A stretch of 50,458 nt of DNA, from the IMG/VR virus record IMGVR_UViG_3300042473_000179, positions 1-50,458 of that record; one strand, 5' to 3'. Position 1 is the stretch's first letter. Each line of letters begins with the position of its first letter. A program made the position numbers and the translations under genes. This stretch comes from a virus. This document shows, in pieces, positions 34,501 to 43,144 of this stretch. Below the pieces are notes generated by a model. It ran no database searches. It worked only from the letters and a program-made list of their open reading frames with translations, and was not told where the DNA came from.

Positions 34501-35164
34501 TTGCCCACTCTCTTTCTTTACACCAGAAACATTTTCCACACACAGGAACATGTTGTCCGGCGGTATATGTAGTATAATCTACATCTTCAAATTCGCCCTC
34601 GCAACTACGAGTTAAATTTAACAATTCTTCTATACCATTTTCAAAATACTGTTTAATAATCCAATCTTTCTTAGTATACACGAATGGATGGCAAATATCA
34701 ACACCGTTGTGTATAAAATGAGGAGGTATGTGTCCAGTATCTCGATCAGCTAATGATCCTTCTATCTCAATATCTGGATTCTTGTTAATACCTCCGTACA
34801 ATGCATCTAGTTTGTACTTGTGAGCAATATACTCGTTGTGTGATCTTAATATAATTTGATTGCCGCTTTTTAATTTTCCATATTCATCTACGATAGTTGG
34901 GCCTTTGTCAGCCCATTCTAATTCTGACGGAATCAGATTTCTATGTAGATAAAAGTTATTTTTAAAGTGATCCTTAAACCAAGCAATAACCGTGTCAGCT
35001 ACATGTTCTTGCCATGGTCGTGTTTTCCAAAGCCTAATTTGATTTGTAAAATGTATATCTGCGTTTGTATTTGAACATATTAAGTATGCTAGTAATGCAC
35101 TATCGGCACCACCACTTATGCTTATGCCAATTCTCTTCCAATTATGTTTTAAATACAGTTCCAT
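34484..35164 (-). CDS. QueC-like PP-loop ATPase
   Basis: 226 aa from ATG 35164 (MELYLKHNWKRIGI); a longer frame to 35368 overlaps the divergent gene. ISISGGADSALLAYLI is the PP-loop (SGGxDS). The C-terminal RSCEGEFEDVDY and VPVCGKCFWCKEREWA give C-x(n)-CG-x-C-x2-C-x2-R, the zinc site of 7-cyano-7-deazaguanine synthase. QueC adenylates and amidates CDG to preQ0. No other queuosine or DNA-deazapurine gene is in view, so it may act on another carboxylate. TAAATA lies 4 nt upstream of the start. Confidence 0.72.
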   Translation of the reverse strand: MELYLKHNWKRIGISISGGADSALLAYLICSNTNADIHFTNQIRLWKTRPWQEHVADTVIAWFKDHFKNNFYLHRNLIPSELEWADKGPTIVDEYGKLKSGNQIILRSHNEYIAHKYKLDALYGGINKNPDIEIEGSLADRDTGHIPPHFIHNGVDICHPFVYTKKDWIIKQYFENGIEELLNLTRSCEGEFEDVDYTTYTAGQHVPVCGKCFWCKEREWAIEQSK

Positions 35165-35203
35165 GATATATTTAAGCAAGTGATAACAACATATAAATAT
35201 TTT

Positions 35204-35875
35204 ATGATTACCAAACAAATATGGGTGTGTCCAGAAGGACTGATTGAACAAGCACTTAGAGAACATCCAGTTACGGGCGAAGGTACTGTACTTAATGAAC
35301 CAACAGGCGACTTCTTTTACGATACATGGAAGATTAAAGACTTGTATAAAGACACAATTTGGCAACAAGTATTAGACACAATGCCTGTGTCTATTGGACA
35401 AGCACGTATTATTAAACTGGCGCCAGGTGAAAGTTATATGGCTCATGCTGACATAGACAACCGTTGGCATTTGAACTTGACTGGCGAGCAAGCATACTTG
35501 ATTGATTTGGATAACAAAGTTATGCACGAATGTGTCAGGGATAATCGCTGGGCTTATATGGATGCTAGTCGTATACATGCGGCTACCAACTACGGTTCTG
35601 TTCCACGACTACAATTAGTTGTGCGTGAACCGTTACGTAACAGTCGTCAGCCAGTAGATTTAGTCAGCGTTGCTATTGAAGCGGCATACGAACAAAACGA
35701 TTTTAGATATAAATTTGATAAAATCTTTAGTCCATTTTTAAATAGAGCAAATCAGAAATACAAGTTAGCAAATTTTGCTCACACTACATTTAGTTTGTCA
35801 TTTAAAGTAGAACGCGAATTGCTTGAAGAATTTAAACAACTCGTCACATCTGAATTTAAGGTAACACATGTCTAA
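35204..35875 (+). CDS. Asp/Asn hydroxylase-like 2OG-Fe(II) oxygenase
   Basis: 223 aa from ATG 35204 (MITKQIWVCPEGL); a GTG 24 nt earlier is possible but has no ribosome site. IIKLAPGESYMAHADIDNRW gives H81-x-D83; MDASRIHAATNYG gives H125, R135 follows in SVPRLQLVV. The pattern equals that at 5049-5711. TATAAATA ends 4 nt before the ATG. It overlaps the next radical SAM gene by 8 nt, repeating the oxygenase/radical SAM pairing. Confidence 0.75.
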   Translation: MITKQIWVCPEGLIEQALREHPVTGEGTVLNEPTGDFFYDTWKIKDLYKDTIWQQVLDTMPVSIGQARIIKLAPGESYMAHADIDNRWHLNLTGEQAYLIDLDNKVMHECVRDNRWAYMDASRIHAATNYGSVPRLQLVVREPLRNSRQPVDLVSVAIEAAYEQNDFRYKFDKIFSPFLNRANQKYKLANFAHTTFSLSFKVERELLEEFKQLVTSEFKVTHV

Positions 35876-37280
35876 AACATTTTGGATTCAACCTGAAGAT
35901 ACCAAAATTGGATTTTGGCAGAAAAAAATAGAAATTTTAACTAAGAGCAGTACATTTTGTGTGTTGCCTTGGATACATTTTGCTACTAGGCCTAACGGCG
36001 ATATGAGATTATGCTGTAGTGCGAATGCCAGTGGCGCTGGTGAAAATCACACTGTGGGATTAGTTAAAAATGAAAAGGGCACACCTGCTAACTTTGGCCG
36101 AGAAACTCCCATGAGTGCATGGAATAATACATACATGCGTGATGTTAGAACAACTATGCTGGAGGGAAAAATTCCCGCAAGTTGTAAAAAATGTTATGAT
36201 GAAGAGAGTAAAGGTGTTGCTAGTAAGCGTATATGGGAAACTGCTACTTGGCACGAAGAAGGAATTGATTTAGAAGAATTAATCCGTCAAACACAAGAAG
36301 ACGGAACTGTTCCTGAACAGTTAGTCTATTTGGATCTTCGACTTGGACACACTTGTAACTTAAAGTGCGTTATGTGCAGTCCCCACGACAGCAGTAAGTG
36401 GGTAGCAGATCATAAAAAGATTTATCCGCTATTCAAAGCGCCAGAACTAAAATCTCAGATGCATTGGGATCAAAAAGAATTTAATAATAAGTGGCATGAA
36501 AATCCGGACTTTTGGAAAGAAATGTATGCACAAATTCCTAACTTAAAACAAGTATATTTTGCCGGTGGCGAGCCACTTATGATTAAAGAACATACGATGT
36601 TCCTTGAAGAAATTATTCGTCAAGGGTACGCAGACAAAATTCTTGTACGTTACAATACTAACGGACTCTTAATAGACGATTCGATTATTGAATTATGGAG
36701 CAAGTTCAAAAAAGTTAAAGTGGGATTTAGCATTGATGCTATTGGAGATAAGAATTACTACATACGGTATCCTAGTGATTGGAACACTATAGTAAGAAAT
36801 TTACACAGACTAGATAATACTCCTGATAATATACAAACTAGTATTGCCACTGCCATACAAATCTTAAATATCAAACACTTGGCAGATTTTGCTAAATGGA
36901 AGATTCAACAAAATTTTAAGAAAATTAACTTTGGTAATGTTACTGGTGATATACAAGCAGGCGGCGGTATTTTTAATATGCACCTGTTATATATACCTAC
37001 ATTTTTAAGCATTAGATGCTTGCCTGCGTTAGACAAGGCAGCAGTGAGAAAAACGTTTGACGAACTAAAAGTATGGCTATATGCCAACTACAGACAAGAT
37101 GACGACTTTTGGAAAAATAATCCCTATGGATGGAAACGCTGGCAAGCAGTGTTAGACTTTATGGATGCAGAAGACCACAGCAATCAGTTACCAGCATTCA
37201 AAGAATATATTGAAACATTACAACCATTACGAAAAATAGAGTTCACTAGTGTTTTTCCCGAACTAACACACTTGCTGTAG
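35868..37280 (+). CDS. N-terminal-twitch radical SAM protein
   Basis: 470 aa. N-terminal cluster domain: STFCVLPWIHFATRPNGDM with C31, C49-C50, then AWNNTYMRDVRTTMLEG and C106-x2-C109. Radical SAM core: C163-x3-C167-x2-C170 (TCNLKCVMCSP) and YFAGGEPLMI. Longest member of the set; ends with FTSVFPELTHLL. Start has AAGGTAAC before ATG. Stop region overlaps the convergent SGNH gene by 18 nt. Confidence 0.88.
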   Translation: MSKTFWIQPEDTKIGFWQKKIEILTKSSTFCVLPWIHFATRPNGDMRLCCSANASGAGENHTVGLVKNEKGTPANFGRETPMSAWNNTYMRDVRTTMLEGKIPASCKKCYDEESKGVASKRIWETATWHEEGIDLEELIRQTQEDGTVPEQLVYLDLRLGHTCNLKCVMCSPHDSSKWVADHKKIYPLFKAPELKSQMHWDQKEFNNKWHENPDFWKEMYAQIPNLKQVYFAGGEPLMIKEHTMFLEEIIRQGYADKILVRYNTNGLLIDDSIIELWSKFKKVKVGFSIDAIGDKNYYIRYPSDWNTIVRNLHRLDNTPDNIQTSIATAIQILNIKHLADFAKWKIQQNFKKINFGNVTGDIQAGGGIFNMHLLYIPTFLSIRCLPALDKAAVRKTFDELKVWLYANYRQDDDFWKNNPYGWKRWQAVLDFMDAEDHSNQLPAFKEYIETLQPLRKIEFTSVFPELTHLL

Positions 37281-37895
37281 TATTCCAGCGATGATATTTG
37301 CAGTAGCTTCATTTGATTTTGGCCCAGGATGGCTGTCTCCTACACAGTGGTCTAAATGTGTAATGCCAGATGTGTATAGATTATTGATTGCTAAATTGGG
37401 CATTTTAAATTTATTCAACTCTTGCATAGTGGCCGGATAGTGTATAAACTTTATTTTTTTCTGCTCAAGATATAAGCCGGCATGATGCATGTATATCCAA
37501 GTACGCATGGCATAATCGTGTTCGCTTAATTGTGCAGTCCATTTCAAAGCAAGACTTGATGTTTTCCAAGCTCCTAATTGTTTGCGAGAAGGAAACATGT
37601 TGAATAGTGTGTTAACAAACATATCTCTTAGAGAATGAGACCACATGATAACAACTGTGTCAGTTTCTTCAAATCTAAATTCTAGTACGGAATATAAAAT
37701 TTCTAAATTACTTGCTCCAGGCTTTGACTTGTTAACTAGCTCTAATCCCAATGCGTCTGCTACCTGTTGGGGCCAGCCCAGCTTGCTTGATCTAGAATTA
37801 TCAAATGTGAATATCAATATATTAGTTGATTGACAATCTGGAAGCCCTTGCCCATATGTATAAGAGCATCCGAACGTAACAAGTCTATTTTTCAT
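37263..37895 (-). CDS. SGNH-like hydrolase
   Basis: 210 aa. Begins LVTFGCSYTYGQGLPD (block I Ser), then LVNKSKPGASNLEI (block II/III Gly, Asn), VVIMWSHSLRDM, and the catalytic D-x-H as VGDSHPGPKSN. Similar to 30091-30918. Overlaps the following SGNH-like gene by 11 nt; tandem SGNH proteins might work on different acyl positions. Converges with the radical SAM gene. Confidence 0.7.
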   Translation of the reverse strand: MKNRLVTFGCSYTYGQGLPDCQSTNILIFTFDNSRSSKLGWPQQVADALGLELVNKSKPGASNLEILYSVLEFRFEETDTVVIMWSHSLRDMFVNTLFNMFPSRKQLGAWKTSSLALKWTAQLSEHDYAMRTWIYMHHAGLYLEQKKIKFIHYPATMQELNKFKMPNLAINNLYTSGITHLDHCVGDSHPGPKSNEATANIIAGILQQVC

Positions 37896-38592
37896 TTATT
37901 AGATACTTGTTAAGATATTCAGCCACTTTGGTATGAGTCGATGTACCAATATGTTCAAGATCCACAGCTGGGTCTTGCCTTATTAAACTCCATCTATCAG
38001 CAAATTCAAAAATGTGTACTTTTACGCCTGCTGCTTTGCATGCGGCGGTAATAACAGCAATGTTCTTTTCGTAAATATATTCACTGTTAGTATCGTCTAT
38101 GTATTTCCACACTTCGTTGTGTGGCAACATGCTCGCAGGCATCGATGGTAATACAGTTGATTGAAACTTATCTGAGATGTACTCTCTACGTTCCTTAGTG
38201 GTTGCTTGTATAAAAATGTGTTTAGGTTTATATACACTAAGTCCAGAAAACACAATACGTGCAATTGTGTCCCATGCGCCTCCTACTACACCTAAGTTAA
38301 CAGTTTTAAAACCACTTAGTTGTTCTAGTACCGCTGGCCAAGTAGCTGACAATTCTACACCAACGCCGAAAACATCGCTATGACCCAAGCACCAAATTGA
38401 ATCATTAAGATCATGGTTGGTCCACTCAATGTCTCTATAACCTTTTGAATTAGTCTGATAATGTATAGTTCCAGTCATGTCTGGATACTGTATCTTAGAT
38501 ATGGCATTGGACTGTTGCCACTTTGCAATTTGTGTAGCTGATGGAATACCTTTAACAAACCAATTTGAGCTAGTACTTGCTGTCTTAATCAT
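37885..38592 (-). CDS. SGNH-like protein (LGYRD subgroup)
   Basis: 235 aa from ATG 38592 (MIKTASTSSNWFVKG); longer frame runs into the divergent gene. YQTNSKGYRDIEW then SIWCLGHSDVFGVGVELSA resembles SGNH block I with Ser replaced by H-S-D, and NLGVVGGAWDTIARI resembles block III. Same order as 44674-45393 (FNSLGYRDAEY, SFGMSSTMG, GIPGASADTIARM), so they are paralogues. Probably carbohydrate esterase or acyltransferase fold. Confidence 0.6.
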   Translation of the reverse strand: MIKTASTSSNWFVKGIPSATQIAKWQQSNAISKIQYPDMTGTIHYQTNSKGYRDIEWTNHDLNDSIWCLGHSDVFGVGVELSATWPAVLEQLSGFKTVNLGVVGGAWDTIARIVFSGLSVYKPKHIFIQATTKERREYISDKFQSTVLPSMPASMLPHNEVWKYIDDTNSEYIYEKNIAVITAACKAAGVKVHIFEFADRWSLIRQDPAVDLEHIGTSTHTKVAEYLNKYLINEK

Positions 38593-38624
38593 TAGGATAC
38601 AAAAACCTTTAAAATAAATACTGC

Positions 38625-39344
38625 ATGATTCTATTACACAATAAACCATTTCATACTTTAGATCAGTATTTAAACATTGCAGAATTTCTAAGTTTGAAAG
38701 ATGAGTTTTATTATCTATTTGCCAAAAACAAAGAGCATGCTGTGTCAGTTTGGAATGCCGGCGGTATACCTACAGATGCTAATTGGAGTTATATAACAGA
38801 TAATCCGTCTTTATACTATACTTTAAAAAGTTCAGCAGATTCAAAAACAACCAAATTTGATAACAAAGAACAATTGGCAATATATTTGCAATTAAAGCAT
38901 GGATCGTTTAATCCTTATAGAATATTGCACTTATTGGATTACTCCCCTAATAAAAATGTAGAACCCTGGGTGACTGATCCTATAAAAATTTGGATGGAAA
39001 CATTGCCATTTTCCAAGATAGATTCTGTTAGTTTATTTTATAACGATCATTACTGTCCACTAAAGTTTCATAGAGATTATAATTTTTTACCCTATGAGAA
39101 GGGAGAGCTTGCTCAACCGCCTGACAGTTTGCAAGATTTAATTTGGTTTAGATTTGATCTAGACAGACACTTTTGTTTATACGATGTTGATACAGACGGC
39201 AAGATATCAAAAACAATTCCAGTCGAAGGACATGCTGCAACGTTCAATCACTACAATTGGCATGGTAATACCGAAGCATATGATAAGTCGTCACTAACTA
39301 TTAAAGTCGAAGGCACATTTAAACAAGGGTTTGAATATGTTTGA
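38625..39344 (+). CDS. 2OG-Fe(II) oxygenase-like protein (family A), Lys in place of Arg
   Basis: 239 aa. CPLKFHRDYNFLP gives H149-x-D151 and NHYNWHGNTEAY gives H213. The anchor position is TIKVEGTF (Lys227) where the paralogue 29311-30090 has SIRVDGTF. The Lys may bind 2OG or mark altered activity. TAAATA ends 4 nt before ATG 38625, with no ribosome site. Overlaps the PLP-enzyme-like gene by 14 nt. Confidence 0.62.
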   Translation: MILLHNKPFHTLDQYLNIAEFLSLKDEFYYLFAKNKEHAVSVWNAGGIPTDANWSYITDNPSLYYTLKSSADSKTTKFDNKEQLAIYLQLKHGSFNPYRILHLLDYSPNKNVEPWVTDPIKIWMETLPFSKIDSVSLFYNDHYCPLKFHRDYNFLPYEKGELAQPPDSLQDLIWFRFDLDRHFCLYDVDTDGKISKTIPVEGHAATFNHYNWHGNTEAYDKSSLTIKVEGTFKQGFEYV

Positions 39345-40233
39345 TATTGCTGGTCCACTTGCTTACAGTGTTGAACATCTAGAATTGTACAAGTGTAGAC
39401 CATTCATGGACAGACTACATATACAATTAATTCGCGACATAATTTTTAAAAAAGATTACGATTGGAATTGTATTGACGATACCTTTGGTGCAGCTCAAGT
39501 TATTGGCACAACATCTGTGTACACCAAATTTAAAAATTTATTTCAATCTCACATAACTGGATCTCAGTTGAATTCTATAACAGGGTTGGAGACGGCTGCG
39601 AGAGTTGATATTATCCAAGGATGTACACAATACATTGAAAATTTACATTTAAAAGGTGATGTCCAAATACTTGAACATGAATACAGCTATCATTACAAAA
39701 TTAATCCCAGAGCAATGATTTGTAAAATAGAAAACTTACAACCTGGAATTCCGCTGATGGTATCTATACCATTCAGCAGTATTGGAATCACGAGACCTGA
39801 CATGCTGGAGTTATTGGACTTGTGCGTAACATTAAATATCCCTGTACATTTAGACGGTGCATGGATTACTGCGGCACGAAATGTTGTTATAGACTTTTGT
39901 CATCCTGCTGTTGCTAGCCTAGGAATCAGTATGAGCAAAGGCTACGGAACCAGCGGGTGGAACAGAGTTGGGCTTCGTTGGACAAAAAGCATTGTTGAAG
40001 ACAGTATCACATTGATCAATGATCATCTTCAAACAACTGCATATCCTGTGGTAATAGGAAATTATATTTTAGAAAATATGCAACCTGATCACTTGTGGAA
40101 CACACACGGTGCTAATCATTTTAAAATTTGTAATGATTTTGGATTAGTGTCGTCGGATACAATACACATGGCAACAAAGAACAATCAAATAGTTGGCATT
40201 GCTCCTTTGTTAAGGCATCTTGAAAATGTATAA
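39331..40233 (+). CDS. PLP-dependent aminotransferase-fold protein (short, fold type I)
   Basis: 300 aa. VHLDGAWITAARNVVIDFCH gives Asp173 for the pyridine N, and SLGISMSKGYGTSGWNRVGL gives Lys201 (Schiff-base position) followed by Arg210 (phosphate or carboxylate contact). The early region reads DDTFGAAQVIGTTSVY, where a Gly-Thr would bind phosphate. The fold type I large domain thus seems present while the usual 400-aa length is cut by a quarter. Overlaps the oxygenase and GNAT-like genes by 14 nt each. Could make an amino-sugar or amino acid precursor. Confidence 0.62.
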   Translation: MNMFDIAGPLAYSVEHLELYKCRPFMDRLHIQLIRDIIFKKDYDWNCIDDTFGAAQVIGTTSVYTKFKNLFQSHITGSQLNSITGLETAARVDIIQGCTQYIENLHLKGDVQILEHEYSYHYKINPRAMICKIENLQPGIPLMVSIPFSSIGITRPDMLELLDLCVTLNIPVHLDGAWITAARNVVIDFCHPAVASLGISMSKGYGTSGWNRVGLRWTKSIVEDSITLINDHLQTTAYPVVIGNYILENMQPDHLWNTHGANHFKICNDFGLVSSDTIHMATKNNQIVGIAPLLRHLENV

Positions 40234-40783
40234 GCTGGTTCCTTGGACAGCTGATCTAGATCTGTCTAGCTTCTATGCAGACGCAAACAATCGAGGTTTT
40301 GTCAACAATGCTAGTCAAAAAGCCATGGTAGATTGTTTCAAAAAAGAAAAAGAATGGAATGTTTGGATATTATACTACAATGGAATTGCGTCGGGAAGTG
40401 TGGCGGCGCACAGCCTCTCTGAACTTGGGCCAAATGCATATCGTATCTGTGCTAGAACATGTGTGTTTACTAATCAACTGCCCTTGCATCAGTTACGTAG
40501 TGTCAATTATACTATTAAACAACATCAAAATGCTACGGCACAATTTTTTATTCCACAGTGCATAGAATGGGCAGGCCCGGATAAAGAGTTGTATATTACT
40601 AGCCATCCAAGTACTGTTGGTACACAACGACTAGTCCATAAGATTTATTGCCCTGCACTCGTGACCACAGGTGCATTGGAGCGCACCTGTGAATTGGGCT
40701 ATCGAGGACATGTACAAACTTTTTGGAAGTTGAATGCTACTGTATTTTTAGATCAACTTAATCAATCGCCTCGTTGGTGTTAG
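40220..40783 (+). CDS. GNAT-like acetyltransferase
   Basis: 187 aa. Central VWILYYNGIASGSVAAHSLS followed by AYRICARTCVFTNQLP is the strand-turn-strand segment of GNAT proteins, matching a subtype I recall from phages. The C-terminal LERTCELGYRGHVQTFWKL fits the last strand. Acetyl-CoA contacts (QxxGxG/A) are weak. Ends 4 nt into the convergent tail-fibre gene. Fits acylation of an amine made by the PLP enzyme; inference. Confidence 0.52.
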   Translation: MKMYKLVPWTADLDLSSFYADANNRGFVNNASQKAMVDCFKKEKEWNVWILYYNGIASGSVAAHSLSELGPNAYRICARTCVFTNQLPLHQLRSVNYTIKQHQNATAQFFIPQCIEWAGPDKELYITSHPSTVGTQRLVHKIYCPALVTTGALERTCELGYRGHVQTFWKLNATVFLDQLNQSPRWC

Positions 40784-41724
40784 TTAAGATCGACCCAAGC
40801 AGTTCCGTTATAACCTTTGAATATAGAACCATCCAGCACAATCATTCCTGCTGTTGGAGTTAAAGGCAATGTCCCAGCAAAATCTTTTACTTTGACATAT
40901 CCAGTGACACTTATGCCGCCATCAACAAATTGTGCTGTTTCTACGCCATTGGTTGAAACTCCAATAACGCCTTCGCTGGGACGATAAAATCCGGTATTGA
41001 CACCAGTGTCTGCGCTGAATGCAATACTTGGAGAACCTACTGTGCCGTTTCCCACAGTTACAACAGTTGTTGCTAATGTTCCGTTTTTGTCAAAAGTTAA
41101 TAGATTAATTCCTGTTCCCGTTGCATTGACTGTTTGTACCACAAATTTGCCAGGCACCACATTGTTGACTGGCACACCGTCGGCCACGCTGCCGATAACA
41201 GTCGAAGGCGCAAATACCGAACCTGTGTAACCACGTAAAATTATGCCGCCTATCAAATCTTGCGAAACTACAGCCGTAGGTGCTGCAAAAGTTCCTCGAG
41301 AAACTTGTATTTCTATAAATGATGTATTTCCTGTTCCAGTAAGTGAATTAAAAAGACAATGAGAACTAGTACGATTAAAAGTTCTTAGAGTACCGTCAAC
41401 TGTTGTGCTGCCTGAAGTGATGTCGCCGGCAATATTGATAGATCCAGTTCCGTTAATGGTATAACTGTTTAAACTTAAATTACCGCCTAAACTTGGAGTA
41501 GCATCTGCAGAAACTTGTAAAGCTGCACCTGTGGCAATGATAGTGGTGCATGCCGGGTCAGCCCATGCAAGACCTGTACCCAGTCGAATAACAGGACTGC
41601 CGCCGGCATCTATACCGTTACCAACGTATAGTTGTTTAGTATCTGTAGTGTATACAAGTTCACCCATATCAAGGGATGTTGTTGCTCTTTGAGCATCTGT
41701 GCCTCGTCTAATTCGTAATGACAT
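40780..41724 (-). CDS. Tail-fibre-like virion protein with Mtd_N domain
   Basis: 314 aa. The N-terminus LRIRRGTDAQRATTSLDMGE LVYTTDTKQLYVGNG is the Mtd_N/hyaluronate-lyase-type module that anchors phage receptor-binding proteins (shown split here). Then Ser/Thr/Gly-rich beta repeats, including SIAFSADTGVNTGFYRPSEG, as in T4-like long fibres, and a short C-terminal GYNGTAWVDLN cap. Not helical, no enzyme motif. Upstream sequence has AATAAATACACTATAATG, a possible late promoter. Terminal tip or neck fibre; role inferred. Confidence 0.78.
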   Translation of the reverse strand: MSLRIRRGTDAQRATTSLDMGELVYTTDTKQLYVGNGIDAGGSPVIRLGTGLAWADPACTTIIATGAALQVSADATPSLGGNLSLNSYTINGTGSINIAGDITSGSTTVDGTLRTFNRTSSHCLFNSLTGTGNTSFIEIQVSRGTFAAPTAVVSQDLIGGIILRGYTGSVFAPSTVIGSVADGVPVNNVVPGKFVVQTVNATGTGINLLTFDKNGTLATTVVTVGNGTVGSPSIAFSADTGVNTGFYRPSEGVIGVSTNGVETAQFVDGGISVTGYVKVKDFAGTLPLTPTAGMIVLDGSIFKGYNGTAWVDLN

Positions 41725-41770
41725 GTACTATCTCCGGTATTCGTGTGTCAACTTGGTTGAACATTATAGT

Positions 41771-41778
41771 GTATTTAT
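41771..41778 (-). promoter_or_regulatory. Candidate late promoter of the tail-fibre gene (ATAAATAC)
   Basis: Minus strand ATAAATAC, followed within 2 nt by TATAAT and a GGAG ribosome site (rc of 41730-41740). This resembles the T4 late box TATAAATA. No -35 of sigma-70 type is found at 17 nt. Confidence 0.4.
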
Positions 41779-41812
41779 TCAATTTGAGAAATAGGAGATA
41801 GCTTGTTCTAGT

Positions 41813-41839
41813 CAAAAAAATAGGACCGAAGGTCCTATT
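41813..41839 (-). terminator. Rho-independent terminator after metallophosphoesterase gene
   Basis: Minus strand: stem AATAGGACC / GGTCCTATT with TTC loop, followed by seven T. It lies 15 nt downstream of the stop at 41854. Confidence 0.85.
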
Positions 41840-41853
41840 AAAGTGCTACTATA

Positions 41854-42459
41854 TTACATAGTAGGGCCGTTGCCGTTCTTAAATCCCACTGATCCACCTT
41901 CTGCTTCGATGTTCTTTATGACATCTTCAAACAAGATAGGTGCAAAATCAGGCGTTTGTTCCACACAAACGCAATGATAACGAACATCGTTTACATCGCT
42001 GTATAAAACTTCACCAGTTCTAGCATCGACACCACGAGCTTTCTTCACACGATTTGCGTGAGTATGGCCGTGAATGTTTGTACCAAAACGACCCATTGAA
42101 TCACTGTGTAACGGAATATGGCTAAGGATCATTCCGTTCATAACGTGATAAGCTCTAATGGATCTAAAGTACTTGCTGTAGTCCTCATCTTTGTAGATGT
42201 CGTGGTTGCCACGAATTAAAACTTTGTCGCCGTTAAGACGTTCCATGATTTTTAACGCTTTACGAGCAATCACAACGTCACCTAAATGGTAAACTTTATC
42301 AGTTGGCTTTACCCGCTCGTTCCACGCTTTGACCATAGCTTCGTCCATTTCATCTGGATCTGTCCACGGTCGTAATTTGGTTACTCCGTCATTTCGGGTA
42401 AACTTACATACGCCAGTGTGGCCAAAGTGCGTATCACTAACTAAAAATACACTAGGCAT
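41854..42459 (-). CDS. Calcineurin-like metallophosphoesterase
   Basis: 201 aa. VSDTHFGHTG (D-x-H), HLGDVVIARK (GD), LIRGNHDIYK (GNHD), ILSHIPLHSD (H) and NIHGHTHANR (GHxH). Differs from the 284-aa enzyme at 19553-20407 in length and insertions; closer to small YfcE/phage-type phosphodiesterases. It stands alone between its own promoter and a terminator, with AAAGGAGG as a strong ribosome-binding site. Confidence 0.87.
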   Translation of the reverse strand: MPSVFLVSDTHFGHTGVCKFTRNDGVTKLRPWTDPDEMDEAMVKAWNERVKPTDKVYHLGDVVIARKALKIMERLNGDKVLIRGNHDIYKDEDYSKYFRSIRAYHVMNGMILSHIPLHSDSMGRFGTNIHGHTHANRVKKARGVDARTGEVLYSDVNDVRYHCVCVEQTPDFAPILFEDVIKNIEAEGGSVGFKNGNGPTM

Positions 42460-42487
42460 AATGTCCTCCTTTCTTATTTAAGTATAT

Positions 42488-42516
42488 ATTATACTGCCAA
42501 AAGGAGGAAGTGTCAA
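42488..42516 (-). promoter_or_regulatory. Sigma-70-type promoter for the metallophosphoesterase
   Basis: Minus strand: -35 TTGACA (42511-42516), 17-nt spacer, -10 TATAAT (42488-42493), with no deviation from consensus. Confidence 0.88.
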
Positions 42517-42977
42517 CCTGCGTTCCAAATCTCCTTGAACCCTTCTTGTTCTGTGGGGTCTTCCCAGCTGGCAATCATGCTGGCAACCACATGGTCTGGA
42601 ATTTCTTTCCCAGGCCGACTCATCAAACGCCGCACGAGTTCTTTATGCTCAGGTGTACGAAACACCACAGCAATATGTTCGTAGTCAGGAAGCATATGGA
42701 ACTTACGAGCACGACTTTTAACTGTGGTACTGGTTTGATCCCAAATTATAGTATGACCGTGCTCACGTGCAAACACAACCTGTTCGATCATTAGGTCAAT
42801 TGCTGTGGGCATGTATTCTACAAACACTTCACTATAGGTCTTACCCTGTGCTCTAGCATAGTCTTCCACAAACGCATCTGTACTAACTATGGTCAAACCC
42901 AATGCCCAAATTTGGTCTTTGATCCAAGTACTTTTGCCCGAGGCAGGCACTCCAATCAGTTGATAGCATTTTGGCAT
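42513..42977 (-). CDS. P-loop kinase (AAA_33/polynucleotide-kinase-like)
   Basis: 154 aa. YQLIGVPASGKSTWIKDQIW is the Walker A (GxxxxGKST), STDAFVEDYA follows as in the T4 PseT kinase domain (D for 5'-OH activation), and VFRTPEHKELVRRLMSR is the lid with Arg residues. A 3'-phosphatase domain is absent. It could phosphorylate RNA/DNA 5' ends or a small nucleoside. TGATG overlap with the upstream small gene. Confidence 0.72.
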   Translation of the reverse strand: MPKCYQLIGVPASGKSTWIKDQIWALGLTIVSTDAFVEDYARAQGKTYSEVFVEYMPTAIDLMIEQVVFAREHGHTIIWDQTSTTVKSRARKFHMLPDYEHIAVVFRTPEHKELVRRLMSRPGKEIPDHVVASMIASWEDPTEQEGFKEIWNAG

Positions 42978-43144
42978 CAGTGTACCGCTTCCTTAGCATC
43001 ACATTCGCACTCGACCACCCAGTTGTTAAACTGAGTAAACTTGTTTACTTCTACGCCAAGGCCAACTGCTTCATTTACAAAGTGTTGCAACAGTGCATTA
43101 TACAGTGCATCGGGCATTGTGTTTTTATCAAATTTAATTTTCAT
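42977..43144 (-). CDS. Small hypothetical protein, 55 aa
   Basis: Frame from ATG 43144: MKIKFDKNTMPDALYNALLQ, then HFVNEAVGLGVEVNKFTQFN and an acidic Cys pair (VVECECDAKE). Stop TGA shares bases with the ATG of the kinase gene, and its start overlaps the preceding gene's stop, so it is translated as part of the six-gene operon. No family recognised. Confidence 0.6.
   Translation of the reverse strand: MKIKFDKNTMPDALYNALLQHFVNEAVGLGVEVNKFTQFNNWVVECECDAKEAVH

Noticed and set aside
24449-40783. RiPP precursor peptide for the radical SAM/SPASM enzymes
   Set aside because: Gaps in the island are under 45 nt and no short frame with Cys/Gly-rich or repeated core was found, so a RiPP cluster is not supported here.
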